The notes under the pieces were generated by a model, which was given only the letters and a program-made list of their open reading frames with translations, did no database searches and had not been told where the DNA came from. From positions 3,541,001 through 3,605,000 of the forward strand of contig NZ_CP120373.1 of assembly GCF_029892065.1 (NCBI RefSeq): DNA of 64,000 nt, in the 5' to 3' direction. Shown here one piece after another: positions 37,348 to 45,735 of the stretch (the first letter of the stretch is position 1; each line of letters begins with the position of its first letter). Made by a program: the position numbers and the translations under genes. Source of the stretch: Sinorhizobium garamanticum. GTDB lineage: Bacteria > Pseudomonadota > Alphaproteobacteria > Rhizobiales > Rhizobiaceae.

Positions 37348-37740
37348 ATGGGCTTTGCCGTGATGAGCTTGACCGATGCGGCCGCAGGCCGCGTGCGGAC
37401 GATCGTCGAGAATGCGGGAGGCGATGCCAAGGGCATCCGCTTGAGCATCAAGAAGGGCGGCTGCGCCGGCATGGAATATGCCGTCGATTTGGTGAGCGAG
37501 CCCAATAGTAAGGACGATCTGATCGAGCATCTCGATGCCAAGGTCTGGGTCGCGCCCGAGGCGGTGCTCTACCTGCTCGGCACTCAGATGGATTTCGAAG
37601 TGACGCCGCTGCGCTCCGGCTTCACCTTCCATAACCCCAATCAGACGTCCGCCTGCGGTTGCGGCGAGTCTGTCGAACTGAAGCCGGCCGATCTTGCTGC
37701 GCTGGCCGACCGCGGCGATGCCGTCGTTCGCGCGAACTGA
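37348..37740 (+). CDS. sufA: A-type Fe-S carrier protein (SufA/IscA family)
   Basis: 130 residues from the ATG at 37348, preferred because AAGGAGA lies about 10 bases upstream; an ATG at 37330 is possible. The three conserved cysteines are present: KKGGCAGMEYAVD (about residue 34) and QTSACGCGESVEL (near 106 and 108). It carries assembled clusters to apo-proteins. Last gene of the suf operon; its terminator has been split by the inserted cassette that begins at 37783. Confidence 0.95.
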   Translation: MGFAVMSLTDAAAGRVRTIVENAGGDAKGIRLSIKKGGCAGMEYAVDLVSEPNSKDDLIEHLDAKVWVAPEAVLYLLGTQMDFEVTPLRSGFTFHNPNQTSACGCGESVELKPADLAALADRGDAVVRAN

Positions 37741-37764
37741 CCGCTTCGCACACCGAGTGGATTC

Positions 37765-37782
37765 AAAAAAGCCCGGTTTCAA
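37765..37782 (+). terminator. Left half of an interrupted bidirectional terminator
   Basis: AAAAAAGCCCGGTTTCAA is the left arm. Its complementary arm, AACCGGGCTTTTT, is now at 39049-39061, 1.27 kb away. Removing the cassette and one TTTCAA copy rebuilds a perfect stem GCCCGGTT / AACCGGGC with A- and T-runs on both sides, serving sufA and gcvP. Confidence 0.8.
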
Positions 37783-37812
37783 CCCCAGCCCCTAACCGAA
37801 ATGTGGAATACT
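37783..37812 (+). repeat. Left terminal inverted repeat of the cassette
   Basis: Begins CCCCAGCCCCTAACCGAAAT and continues GTGGAATACT. It matches the reverse complement of 39015-39044 at 28 of 30 positions, with differences at positions 22 and 28. Confidence 0.9.
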
Positions 37813-37831
37813 TCCAGTCGCAGATATCTCT

Positions 37832-37867
37832 CGCGAAACTCCGACTTTTGCGAGTGGATTTTGCGAC
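37832..37867 (+). repeat. Subterminal direct repeat, left copy
   Basis: Pattern CGCGAAAC-T-CC...AGTGG..TTTTGCGAC. It recurs in the same orientation at 38848-38881 on the other side of the epimerase gene, with the first 8 and last 9 bases identical. A further TTTTGCGA lies inside at 37846. Confidence 0.6.
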
Positions 37868-37932
37868 GGGAACTGACAGGAAAGTTCGATGCTGGCGGTT
37901 TTATCGCGGAAGTTAGGATTTCTGTGAAATCC

Positions 37933-38823
37933 TTACTCCGCTTTCCTGCTGACATGCGAGCCGGGGGGCAAGACCTCCAGGCTGCGCCGATCCATTTGCG
38001 CCAGCACCTCACTAAAGCCAAAGCGGGGATGCCACCCAAGCGTGCGCTCGGCTCGTCCAGAGTCATATATGCGGTCGATGGAGTTTGGGAGGTACCATCC
38101 TCTCCGTTCAAACTCGGTCGCAAGGGCTGGTGCCCGCAGCCTGATAAGGGAAGCCGCGTCCATTGCCAGATTATGACAGTCCCGCTTCGTGAAAGGGGTC
38201 GCGGCCGAGATGATATAGCGCTGAAAATATGGCCCACTATTCGCCAACGCTGCCAGATGGGCATCGGCCACATCGCGAACGTCAACACCGCGATGCAGCC
38301 TGTAGGTGGCCATCACATCGCCCGGTTCCGGGAAGCTTCGCGACATGCGCAAAACCCGCACGGCCAATTCAGAGCAGGCCATGCCTTCCAGAAGATGCTC
38401 GGCTTCGAGTTTCGTCCGATGATAGATGCTCTTCGGCAAAGGAGCCGTATTTTCGTCTATCCACACACAGGAGCCGGGAGAAACGGCGTATCCATACAAG
38501 GCTGTGGTGCTGGTGAAGATCAGCCGTTTCACGCCAGCGGCAATCGCTGTCTTTGCGAGAAGGCGGACTCCCTCCACGTTGATGCGTTGAAATTCTTCAT
38601 CTGGAATCGTGCTGACATGGGGAGCATGGAGTGAAGCCGTGTGGATGACCGCATCCGCTTCCTTCAAAACAGAGCTTAACAGCGCTTCACTGACGAAGTC
38701 TCCGACGACATGGGTGGTTGAAAAGGGAGAGCGATCGATCCCGACCACCTCATATCGTTCTGCCAAGGCGCTGAAAATGGCACGCCCGACACGCCCGGAA
38801 CTGCCCGTAAGCACTATACGCAT
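37933..38823 (-). CDS. NAD-dependent epimerase/dehydratase (extended SDR), cassette passenger
   Basis: 296 residues. A Rossmann nucleotide motif TGSSGRVG is at residues 6-13. The catalytic Ser region is FTSTTALYG and the active-site YHRTK (YxxxK) lies near residue 133. VDVRDVADAHLAAL is another extended-SDR hallmark. Substrate is probably a nucleotide sugar or similar, but cannot be read. The gene reads as less GC-rich than its neighbours and lies wholly inside the inverted-repeat cassette, so it was probably acquired by transfer. It is codirectional with gcvP, whose terminator is split, so readthrough from the glycine operon is possible. Confidence 0.88.
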   Translation of the reverse strand: MRIVLTGSSGRVGRAIFSALAERYEVVGIDRSPFSTTHVVGDFVSEALLSSVLKEADAVIHTASLHAPHVSTIPDEEFQRINVEGVRLLAKTAIAAGVKRLIFTSTTALYGYAVSPGSCVWIDENTAPLPKSIYHRTKLEAEHLLEGMACSELAVRVLRMSRSFPEPGDVMATYRLHRGVDVRDVADAHLAALANSGPYFQRYIISAATPFTKRDCHNLAMDAASLIRLRAPALATEFERRGWYLPNSIDRIYDSGRAERTLGWHPRFGFSEVLAQMDRRSLEVLPPGSHVSRKAE

Positions 38824-38847
38824 GTGGAGCTTTCAAAAATCCGTTGC

Positions 38848-38881
38848 CGCGAAACGCCAATGAAAGTGGCAGTTTTGCGAC
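38848..38881 (+). repeat. Subterminal direct repeat, right copy
   Basis: CGCGAAAC-G-CC...AGTGG...TTTTGCGAC, matching 37832-37867. An inverted GTCGCAAAA follows at 38895 and a variant TTCTGCGAC at 38911. These could be transposase-binding or recombination sites. Confidence 0.6.
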
Positions 38882-39014
38882 TAAATTCTACCACGTCGCA
38901 AAAACCAATGTTCTGCGACAGGTGAGTGCGCAGAATGCTTCACGAAGATATTTCCAGCAAGATAAACCGCCCCAAACACCCATGCCAAAAGGGGATTCGC
39001 CATCAATATCAACT

Positions 39015-39044
39015 AGGATTCCGCATTTCGGTTAGGGGCTGGGG
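39015..39044 (-). repeat. Right terminal inverted repeat of the cassette
   Basis: The reverse complement begins CCCCAGCCCCTAACCGAAAT and continues GCGGAATCCT. It is followed on the plus strand by the TTTCAA duplication at 39045-39050. Confidence 0.9.
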
Positions 39045-39061
39045 TTTCAACCGGGCTTTTT
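39045..39061 (-). terminator. Right half of the interrupted bidirectional terminator
   Basis: TTTCAACCGGGCTTTTT, the partner arm of 37765-37782. It lies 45 bases beyond the gcvP stop, but on its own it can no longer form the original hairpin. Confidence 0.75.
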
Positions 39062-39106
39062 CGTTCTGCCGGCGGGCGTGCACGAGGCACGCTCCGCCGC
39101 CTCACA

Positions 39107-41971
39107 TCATTCTGCCGCTTCCGCGTAGCTTTCGATCGGCGGGCAGGTGCAGACGAGGTTGCGGTCGCCGTACACGTTGTCGACGCGGTTGACCGGCGAC
39201 CAGTATTTGTCGACACGGAAGGCGCCGGGCGGGAAGCAAGCCTGCTCACGCGAATAGGGCCGGTCCCAGTCGCCGACGAGATCTTCGACCGTATGCGGCG
39301 CGTTCTTCAGCGGATTGTTGACCTTGTCCATCCGGCCTTCCTCGATGGCGCGAGCCTCCTCGCGGATAGCCAGCATCGCATCGCAGAAGCGGTCGAGTTC
39401 GGCTTTGGTTTCCGACTCGGTTGGCTCGATCATCAGCGTGCCGGCAACCGGCCAGCTCATGGTCGGCGCATGGAAGCCGCAGTCGATCAGACGCTTGGCG
39501 ACATCGTCGACGGTCACGCCGGCGCTGTCGACGAGCGGACGCGTGTCGATGATGCATTCATGCGCGACACGGCCCTTGGCCGACTTGTAGAGCACATCGT
39601 AAGCGCCCTTCAGCCGCGCTGCGATATAGTTGGCGTTGAGAATTGCCACCTTGGTCGCCTGGGTCAGACCTTCACCACCCATCATCAGGCAGTAGCTCCA
39701 GGAGATCGGCAGGATCGAGGCCGAACCGAAAGGAGCTGCGGACACCGCGCCTTCATGACCGTCCGTTTCCGGATGGCCCGGAAGGAAGGGCGCAAGATGC
39801 GCCTTCACGCCGATTGGTCCCATGCCCGGGCCACCACCGCCGTGCGGAATGCAGAAGGTCTTGTGCAGGTTCAGGTGACTGACGTCGGAGCCGATGTCGC
39901 CGGGCCGGGCGAGCCCGACCATGGCGTTCATGTTGGCGCCATCCAAATAGACTTGCCCGCCGTGCTGGTGGACGATCTCGCAGACTTCCCGCACATTTTC
40001 CTCGAACACGCCATGCGTTGACGGGTACGTGATCATGCAGCAGGAGAGATTGTCGGCATATTGCTCGGCTTTGGCGCGGAAATCGTCCATGTCGATTTCG
40101 CCGATATCGCTGACCTTGACGACCACTACCTTCATGCCGGCCATCTGCGCGGAGGCCGGGTTGGTGCCGTGCGCCGACGTCGGAATGAGGCAGACGTCGC
40201 GATGGCCGTTGCCATTGGCGATGTGATAGGCGCGAATCGTCAGAAGACCGGCGTATTCACCTTGCGCACCCGAGTTCGGCTGCATCGAAATCGCGTCATA
40301 GCCGGTGATGGCGCAAAGTTTTTGCGACAGATCCTCGATCATGTGGCGATAACCGAGCGCCTGGTCCGCCGGAGCGAAGGGATGAATTTCGGAAAATTCC
40401 GGCCAGCTGATCGGCAGCATTTCCGCCGTGGCGTTGAGCTTCATCGTGCAGGAGCCGAGCGGAATCATCGCCCGGTCGAGCGCGAGGTCGCGGTCCGCGA
40501 GGCGGCGGATGTAGCGCGTCATCTCGCTTTCGGCGCGGTTCATGTGGAAGATCGGGTGGGTCAGGTATTCGCTGGTGCGCAGCAGCGGCTGCGGTAGGCG
40601 ATAGCCCGGCTCGAACTCTTCCACCTTGAAATCGCCGCCGAAGGCGCGCCAGACGGCTTCGAGCGTCACCGGCCGCGAGCGCTCGTCGAGGCTGATGCCG
40701 ATCTTCGTGTCGCCGATCTTGCGAAGGTTCACTTCCTCGGCCACCGCCGTCTTCAGGATGATGCCCTGCAGCTTGCCAACCTCGACCGTGATCGTATCGA
40801 AGAAGACATCCGGCTCAACGGTGTAGCCAAGCTTTTCCAGCCCCATGGCGAGACGGACCGTCTTCTGGTGGACGCTCTGCGCAATCGCCTTGATGCCCTT
40901 CGGGCCGTGGAAAACGGCATACATCGACGCCATCACCGCAAGCAGCACCTGCGCCGTGCAAATGTTGGACGTCGCCTTTTCGCGGCGAATGTGCTGTTCG
41001 CGCGTCTGCAGCGACAGACGGTAGGCGCGGTTGCCGCGCGAATCGACCGAAACGCCGACAAGCCGACCCGGCATCGAGCGCTTGTAGGCATCCTTGACCG
41101 CCATATAGGCCGCGTGCGGACCGCCATAGCCAACCGGCACGCCGAAGCGCTGTGTCGAGCCGATCGCTATATCGGCGCCCATTTCACCAGGCGACTTGAG
41201 CAGCGCCAGCGCCAGCGGGTCGGCCGCGACAGCGGCGATCGCACCCTGTTCGTGCAGCTTGGCGATCACCGCAGTGAAGTCGCGAACATGGCCATAGGTG
41301 CCCGGATACTGGAAAATCGCACCAAAGACATTGGCGGCATCGAGCTCGGTGAAGGGATCGCCGACGACCACCTGCCACCCGAGCGGCGCAGCGCGCGTCT
41401 TCAGCAGCGCGATCGTCTGGGGATGACAATTCTCGTCGACGAAGAACGTCTTCATCTTCGACTTCGCAACGCGCTCCGCCATGGCCATGGCTTCCGCGGC
41501 CGCCGTCGCCTCATCGAGCAGCGAAGCATTCGCGACATCGAGGCCGGTCAGGTCGCAGACCATGGTCTGGTAATTGAGCAGGGCCTCGAGCCGGCCTTGG
41601 CTGATTTCGGGCTGATAGGGCGTGTAGGCCGTGTACCAGGCCGGATTTTCCAGGATGTTGCGCTGGATGACCGGCGGCGTGATCGTGCCGTAATAGCCTT
41701 GGCCGATCAACGAGACGAGTTTCTGGTTGCGGTTCGCCGTTTCGCGCAGCTTGTCGAGCGCCTCGCGCTCGGTCATCGGCGTACCCCAGACGAGCGGCGT
41801 CTTTTGACGGATCGCCGGCGGAACCGTATCGTCGATGAGGGCGTCGAGGCTCGGATAGCCGACGACTTTCAGCATTTCCACCATTTCCGCGGGCGAGGGG
41901 CCAATGTGACGCCGATTGGCGAAGTCGTAAGGCTTGTAGTCGGTAAACGTGAAGTCCTTGGGCATGCTCAT
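39107..41971 (-). CDS. gcvP: Glycine dehydrogenase (decarboxylating), P protein
   Basis: 954 residues, the full-length single-chain P protein with two aminotransferase-like halves. N-terminal features are [20 protein letters not shown] and [20 protein letters not shown]. The PLP lysine lies in the C-terminal half in [20 protein letters not shown], near residue 705. It decarboxylates glycine and transfers the aminomethyl group to lipoyl-GcvH. The start overlaps the gcvH stop by one base (TGATG), indicating coupling. Third gene of the riboswitch-controlled gcvTHP operon. Confidence 0.97.
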   Translation of the reverse strand: MSMPKDFTFTDYKPYDFANRRHIGPSPAEMVEMLKVVGYPSLDALIDDTVPPAIRQKTPLVWGTPMTEREALDKLRETANRNQKLVSLIGQGYYGTITPPVIQRNILENPAWYTAYTPYQPEISQGRLEALLNYQTMVCDLTGLDVANASLLDEATAAAEAMAMAERVAKSKMKTFFVDENCHPQTIALLKTRAAPLGWQVVVGDPFTELDAANVFGAIFQYPGTYGHVRDFTAVIAKLHEQGAIAAVAADPLALALLKSPGEMGADIAIGSTQRFGVPVGYGGPHAAYMAVKDAYKRSMPGRLVGVSVDSRGNRAYRLSLQTREQHIRREKATSNICTAQVLLAVMASMYAVFHGPKGIKAIAQSVHQKTVRLAMGLEKLGYTVEPDVFFDTITVEVGKLQGIILKTAVAEEVNLRKIGDTKIGISLDERSRPVTLEAVWRAFGGDFKVEEFEPGYRLPQPLLRTSEYLTHPIFHMNRAESEMTRYIRRLADRDLALDRAMIPLGSCTMKLNATAEMLPISWPEFSEIHPFAPADQALGYRHMIEDLSQKLCAITGYDAISMQPNSGAQGEYAGLLTIRAYHIANGNGHRDVCLIPTSAHGTNPASAQMAGMKVVVVKVSDIGEIDMDDFRAKAEQYADNLSCCMITYPSTHGVFEENVREVCEIVHQHGGQVYLDGANMNAMVGLARPGDIGSDVSHLNLHKTFCIPHGGGGPGMGPIGVKAHLAPFLPGHPETDGHEGAVSAAPFGSASILPISWSYCLMMGGEGLTQATKVAILNANYIAARLKGAYDVLYKSAKGRVAHECIIDTRPLVDSAGVTVDDVAKRLIDCGFHAPTMSWPVAGTLMIEPTESETKAELDRFCDAMLAIREEARAIEEGRMDKVNNPLKNAPHTVEDLVGDWDRPYSREQACFPPGAFRVDKYWSPVNRVDNVYGDRNLVCTCPPIESYAEAAE

Positions 41972-42333
41972 CAGGCGACGAGCTCCTTGTAGGCCGCTTC
42001 GTCAAGAAGGGCGTTGGCGGCGCTCGGATCGGCGAGCTTCAGCTTGAAGAACCAGGCGGCACCCTGCGGATCGCTGTTGACGAGCGACGGGTCGTCGACG
42101 ATCGCCTGGTTGACCTCGATGATCTCGCCGTCGAGCGGACAATAGACGTCGGAGGCCGCCTTGACGGATTCGACGGTCGCGGCCGAATCGCCCTTGGCGA
42201 AGGAGGCGCCGGCTTCCGGCAGTTCCACGAAGACGAGATCGCCGAGCTGCCCGGCTGCGTGCTCGGTGATGCCGACGGTCGCGACGTCACCTTCGATCTT
42301 CAGCCACTCGTGTTCCTCGGTGAATTTCAGCAT
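41971..42333 (-). CDS. gcvH: Glycine cleavage H protein
   Basis: 120 residues. The start [20 protein letters not shown] is the family N-terminus. The lipoyl-lysine lies in [20 protein letters not shown], at about residue 58, and [18 protein letters not shown] forms the hybrid motif region. It shuttles the aminomethyl and dihydrolipoyl groups among the P, T and L proteins. It lies 16 bases downstream of gcvT and overlaps gcvP by one base. Confidence 0.97.
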   Translation of the reverse strand: MLKFTEEHEWLKIEGDVATVGITEHAAGQLGDLVFVELPEAGASFAKGDSAATVESVKAASDVYCPLDGEIIEVNQAIVDDPSLVNSDPQGAAWFFKLKLADPSAANALLDEAAYKELVA

Positions 42334-42349
42334 TGGCGCTCTCTCCTGA

Positions 42350-43489
42350 TCAGCGTTTGTAGGTTTGTTTCACAAAGGGCAGGGCGGTCACGGTAAGCGG
42401 CAGATATTTGCCCCGCACCTCCGCGTAAAGTTTCGTGCCGTTTCCGGCCTGGGCGGCGTCGACATAGCCCATGGCAACGGGGCCATCGACGCTCGGGCCG
42501 AAGCCGCCGGAGGTGACGGTGCCTACGGCCACATTACCTTCGGCATCCGCGTAAACCTTGGCGCCGCCACGAACCGGCGCACGGCCTTCAGGCTTCAACC
42601 CGACACGGCGGCGCTTGGCTCCATTGGCGAATTCGGCGAGGATGCGCTCGGCACCCGGGAAACCGCCGGCGCGATCGCCGCCCGAACGGCGGCTCTTCTG
42701 GATTGCCCATTCGAGCGCAGCCTCGACCGGCGTCGTGTCGGCGTCGATGTCGTTGCCGTAAAGACAAAGACCCGCCTCGAGGCGAAGCGAATCGCGCGCG
42801 CCGAGCCCGATCGGCATGACGTCCGGATGCTCGAGCAGGCGCTGGGTGACGTCGACAGCCGATGTGACTGGAATGGAGATCTCGAAACCGTCCTCGCCGG
42901 TATAGCCGGAACGGGAGATGATGCAGGTCACGTCGTGGAGGTCGGCTTCTGCCACATCCATGAAGCGCATGGAGGCGACATCCGCCCAGAGTTCGCAAAG
43001 CACCGCTTCTGCGCGCGGCCCCTGCAGCGCAACCAGGGCGCGGTCATCCAGCATCTTGACGTCGCAGGTGTCGCCGAGACCCCTCTTCAAGTGCTCGAAA
43101 TCCGCATCCTTGCAGGCGGCATTGACCACGAGGAAGAGATGATCGCCGCGATTGGTGATCATCAGATCGTCCAGGATGCCGCCTTCGTCGTTGGTGAACA
43201 GGCCATAGCGCTGGCGGCCCTCCGCCAGGCCAAGGATATCGACGGGCACCAGTTTTTCGAGCGCCAGCGCCGCATCCTCGATGCGACCGGATTTCGGCCG
43301 GACGATGATCTGGCCCATGTGCGAGACGTCGAAGACGCCCGCTGCGGCGCGGGTGTGCAGGTGTTCCTTGAGCACGCCTTCCGGGTATTGCACCGGCATG
43401 TCGTAGCCGGCAAAGGGCACCATGCGCGCACCGAGCGAAAGGTGCAACGCGTGCAGCGGCGTGTGCTTCAAATGGGAAATATCTTCCAA
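42350..43489 (-). CDS. gcvT: Glycine cleavage T protein (aminomethyltransferase)
   Basis: 379 residues from a TTG at 43489, which has GGAGG 6 bases upstream and gives the conserved start [21 protein letters not shown] longer frame reads through the riboswitch and is rejected. Folate- and substrate-binding motifs are visible: [47 protein letters not shown] and [20 protein letters not shown]. It releases ammonia and makes 5,10-methylene-THF. First gene of gcvTHP; expression is expected to rise with glycine through the upstream riboswitch. Confidence 0.96.
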   Translation of the reverse strand: MEDISHLKHTPLHALHLSLGARMVPFAGYDMPVQYPEGVLKEHLHTRAAAGVFDVSHMGQIIVRPKSGRIEDAALALEKLVPVDILGLAEGRQRYGLFTNDEGGILDDLMITNRGDHLFLVVNAACKDADFEHLKRGLGDTCDVKMLDDRALVALQGPRAEAVLCELWADVASMRFMDVAEADLHDVTCIISRSGYTGEDGFEISIPVTSAVDVTQRLLEHPDVMPIGLGARDSLRLEAGLCLYGNDIDADTTPVEAALEWAIQKSRRSGGDRAGGFPGAERILAEFANGAKRRRVGLKPEGRAPVRGGAKVYADAEGNVAVGTVTSGGFGPSVDGPVAMGYVDAAQAGNGTKLYAEVRGKYLPLTVTALPFVKQTYKR

Positions 43490-43560
43490 ATCCGGCCTCC
43501 AGGTCTGGCGCATCCCGCGCCGGCTCACACTACCGGCGTCAAGCGCCGAGAAATTTGAGC

Positions 43561-43709
43561 CCCCTCTGTCCCTTTGCCTGAGATTGTTATCCCTTCGGCG
43601 AGCGTAACCGCTTCTCTCCAGAGTCCTACCGGCACCTTGCTGGTCCTTTGGCCTGAGAGTTTCCGGGGCGGTTGCTCCTTCGGCACCGGATTGAACCGGT
43701 TTCTCCCAA
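43561..43709 (-). ncRNA. Tandem glycine riboswitch upstream of gcvT
   Basis: Read on the minus strand, two glycine aptamers occur in a row. The first has GGGAGAAACC, GCCGAAGGAGCAA and CTCTCAGGCCAAAGGACC. The second has TCTGGAGAGA, GCCGAAGGGATAA and ATCTCAGGCAAAGGGACAGA. Both carry the conserved GCCGAAGG and CTCAGGcAAAGG cores. A TGAGCC / GGCTCA pair (43522-43527 with 43556-43561) downstream of aptamer 2 could couple binding to the expression platform. The distance to the gcvT TTG start is about 72 bases. Confidence 0.93.
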
Positions 43710-43879
43710 CAAGATCGTCTCCAGATAACGGCGAAGGCCGGAACTTGGCAAGAGCCTATGTCGCGACCGAACATATTTTTGTCGCGGTGGCTTCATCACG
43801 CCGCCAGAAGCGTGCGGCAATTCAGCCTTTGCAATTCTGGTCGGCTGGGGATAACGAATTGGCTGACCAAGAGGGAACC

Positions 43880-44287
43880 ATGGCAAGGCGCGTGGATAAA
43901 TGGCGGATTGCGGTGCGGGTGCTCGCCGCCTTTGCGCTCGTTTTCCTGTCTTTCGCCCACAAGCCGGCTTTCTCGAAAACGCTGGGTCCAGCCGCTGCTG
44001 CCGACTATCTGCTGCCCGACGGCACATTCGCGGACATCTGCTTCGGCACGGACGGTGTCGATCATGATGCCGGACAGGACGAAGCGCCCAAGATCGCCCC
44101 CATTTGTGAAGCCTGCCGCCTGTCCGGATCGGTGCTGCTGCCGGAGCCGCCCCAAGAAAGCACCCCCGCCGAAAACGGCAGTTGGCTTGCTAAGGCAACG
44201 GTCATCAAGATCGAAGTGGCGCTTGCCCCGCTGCGGCTGCTGCCGCCGTCACGCGGTCCACCAACATCTCTCGTAACCTTCTCCTGA
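43880..44287 (+). CDS. Putative exported DUF2946-like protein
   Basis: 135 residues from the ATG at 43880, with GAGGGAA upstream. The N-terminus has a basic start followed by a hydrophobic helix (IAVRVLAAFALVFLSFAHKP), a signal peptide or anchor. The middle contains DICFGTDGVDHDAGQDEA and PICEACRLSG with a CxxC pair, and the C-terminal helix IKIEVALAPLRLLPPSRGP follows. This resembles DUF2946-type proteins that often sit beside copper genes, and the next gene is a copper-chaperone fusion. Function unknown; metal binding by the Cys/His-rich middle is a guess. Confidence 0.7.
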   Translation: MARRVDKWRIAVRVLAAFALVFLSFAHKPAFSKTLGPAAAADYLLPDGTFADICFGTDGVDHDAGQDEAPKIAPICEACRLSGSVLLPEPPQESTPAENGSWLAKATVIKIEVALAPLRLLPPSRGPPTSLVTFS

Positions 44288-44366
44288 CGCATTCCATTTT
44301 TCATTCAGCCGCCAATGCGGTGTTGACCACAAAGGTCCGAGACCTGCGTGGTTCGGAGATTACGAC

Positions 44367-45047
44367 ATGACCAAGACCAAATTCACCCTGCTTGCCGCCG
44401 GCTTAAGCCTTACCGTCGCCACCATGGCGCATGCGCACGCCACTTTCGAAACCAACAGTGCGCCCGCCGAAACGACATTCAAGGCCGTTCTCCAGGTACC
44501 CCACGACACCGACGATAAAGTGGCCTGGGACCAGGTGGCGGCCGCGGGCCAGAGCGCCCATGATCTCAAGGGCCCGGCGCCGACCGTAACGCCCGCAAGC
44601 AGCACGCAGGGACACGGCGAGCATGGCAGTCACCAGACGGCTGGCAGTCCGGTCGAAGCCGGCGACCTCGAAATCTCCGGCGGTGCCGTCAAGGCAATGC
44701 TGCCCGGTGCGAAGGTCGGCGGTGGCGGCTTTGTCGTCAAAAACACCGGCAGCGTCGACGATCGACTTCTGGCCGTCGAAAGCCCGGCCGCAGGGCGAGT
44801 GGAGCTGCATGAAATGAAGATGGAAAACGAAGTCATGAAGATGCGCAAGCTCGAGGACGGCGTCGTCATTCCTGCAGGCGCGACCGTCGAACTCAAGAGC
44901 GGCGGCCTGCACCTGATGTTCATGGAAGTGAAGAAGCCCTTTGCCGAGGGCGAGACCGTGCCCGTGACCCTCACCTTCGAGAAGTCCGGCAAGGTCGATT
45001 ATGTGCTGCCAGTCGGCGCCGCCGTCGGTGGACACAAGCACAATTAG
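44367..45047 (+). CDS. Collapsed YcnI (DUF1775)-PCuAC copper chaperone fusion
   Basis: 226 residues with a signal peptide ending ATMAHA, so the mature protein starts HATFETNSAPAETTFKAVLQ, the YcnI/DUF1775 N-terminus whose first histidine binds copper in family members. After VPH the text jumps to KVAWDQVAAAGQSAHDLKGPAP, which is the normal C-terminal end of DUF1775; roughly 90-100 residues of that domain are missing in frame. A linker rich in His and Gly leads to a complete PCuAC domain (AMLPGAKVGGGGFVVKNTG, ELHEMKMENEVMKMRKL, LHLMFMEVKKPF) with the H-M copper ligands. A periplasmic copper-delivery role is likely. Confidence 0.85.
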   Translation: MTKTKFTLLAAGLSLTVATMAHAHATFETNSAPAETTFKAVLQVPHDTDDKVAWDQVAAAGQSAHDLKGPAPTVTPASSTQGHGEHGSHQTAGSPVEAGDLEISGGAVKAMLPGAKVGGGGFVVKNTGSVDDRLLAVESPAAGRVELHEMKMENEVMKMRKLEDGVVIPAGATVELKSGGLHLMFMEVKKPFAEGETVPVTLTFEKSGKVDYVLPVGAAVGGHKHN

Positions 45048-45060
45048 GATCGGTCTACCG

Positions 45061-45135
45061 TATGGTTCCTTAAATCGGCATCGATTTAAGGACAAAATCA
45101 TGCTTGCGCGTCTGATTAGACGCGCGACGCTGTAG
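45061..45135 (-). repeat. RIME1-like element, internally deleted copy
   Basis: Contains TTCCTTAAATCGGCATCGATTTAAGG and GCGCGTCTGATTAGACGCGC (each part of one palindrome), and ends CGCTGTAG. About 25 bases joining the two palindromes are missing compared with 45736-45841. Orientation is opposite to the copy at 5187. Confidence 0.75.
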
Positions 45136-45137
45136 CG

Positions 45138-45662
45138 TTATGATCCCTGGATGAACTGGTCGAGGATCGCGGCGATTTCGTCATCGCCTTCCTTCTCATC
45201 GCCGGCAGGTTCCTCCTGCCGGCCTCGCTGGTTCTCGCCGCGTTCATCGTCCTGCATGTATTCGAGATAACGGCGCAGCGCCTCGGCCTGTGTCTCTTGC
45301 GGCGGGCGGCCATCGGCACTGATCAGCATCAGTCCGAGGGGCAGGGCACCCTTGACCTTCGCACTTGGCGCTGGTGCGGCCTGTTCCTGCCTGCGCACCG
45401 AAAGCAGCGTGATCGCCTCGTCGGTCGGGCCGTCGCCACGCACGCGCGCCGATGGCTTGACGGCTTCCGCCGCGCATGCCGCCGTTGTCGCGGAGATGGA
45501 GACGACCTGGGTCAAATATCCCGCCTCGTCGGCGCCAAGCGCCCTTTTCGAACCTCTACAATCCCTTTTCTGTGCCAGATTTCGCTTGCGAGCTGGTGAA
45601 ATCAGGCGGCCGGATTTTATGCAAATCTTAACGTTTGCTGCGACGGGAACGGCGTGCGGCAA
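45138..45662 (-). CDS. Hypothetical protein bracketed by RIME1-like repeats
   Basis: Open frame of 174 residues from a TTG at 45662, with GGCGGA upstream. No ATG is available before the middle of the frame, so the start is uncertain. The more protein-like part runs from GYLTQVVSISATTAACAAEA to the end. It includes LPLGLMLISADGRPPQETQA and a strongly acidic C-terminus (DEKEGDDEIAAILDQFIQGS). I do not recognise a family. The stop codon lies only 3 bases from one RIME1-like element, and another lies 74 bases upstream of the start. It may be a real small protein of the genus or a non-coding frame. Confidence 0.42.
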   Translation of the reverse strand: MPHAVPVAANVKICIKSGRLISPARKRNLAQKRDCRGSKRALGADEAGYLTQVVSISATTAACAAEAVKPSARVRGDGPTDEAITLLSVRRQEQAAPAPSAKVKGALPLGLMLISADGRPPQETQAEALRRYLEYMQDDERGENQRGRQEEPAGDEKEGDDEIAAILDQFIQGS

Positions 45663-45735
45663 AAATTTCCGCCGCGGTGTCGGCAGGTTATCCGCCGGGC
45701 CGTCCTTGAGGCATGACCCGTCGCGATGGCGGCCC

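Larger units (their letters stand above)
37783..39044. mobile_element. Transposase-less 1262-bp mobile cassette with an epimerase passenger
   Basis: The element is bounded by 30-bp terminal inverted repeats with two mismatches (37783-37812 and 39015-39044), starting CCCCAGCCCCTAACCGAAAT. It is flanked by a TTTCAA direct repeat (37777-37782 and 39045-39050), a target-site duplication. Its only gene is an NAD-dependent epimerase on the minus strand. No transposase or recombinase is encoded, so it would have to be moved in trans, like a mobile insertion cassette. It lies exactly in the loop of a terminator. The family is not recognised; the CCCC outer end does not fit Tn3. Confidence 0.82.

Noticed and set aside
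37783..39044. Cassette as a Tn3-family or composite IS element
   Set aside because: The outer ends begin CCCC rather than GGGG, the duplication is 6 rather than 5 bases, and there is no transposase or IS copy at the ends.
43490..43774. Longer gcvT reading through the riboswitch
   Set aside because: The extension is the aptamer sequence itself and has no similarity to GcvT; the TTG at 43489 has GGAGG at the right distance.
43574..43879. N-terminal extension of the DUF2946-like gene back to 43574
   Set aside because: It would run antisense through the glycine riboswitch. The ATG at 43880 has a ribosome site and gives a signal-like N-terminus.
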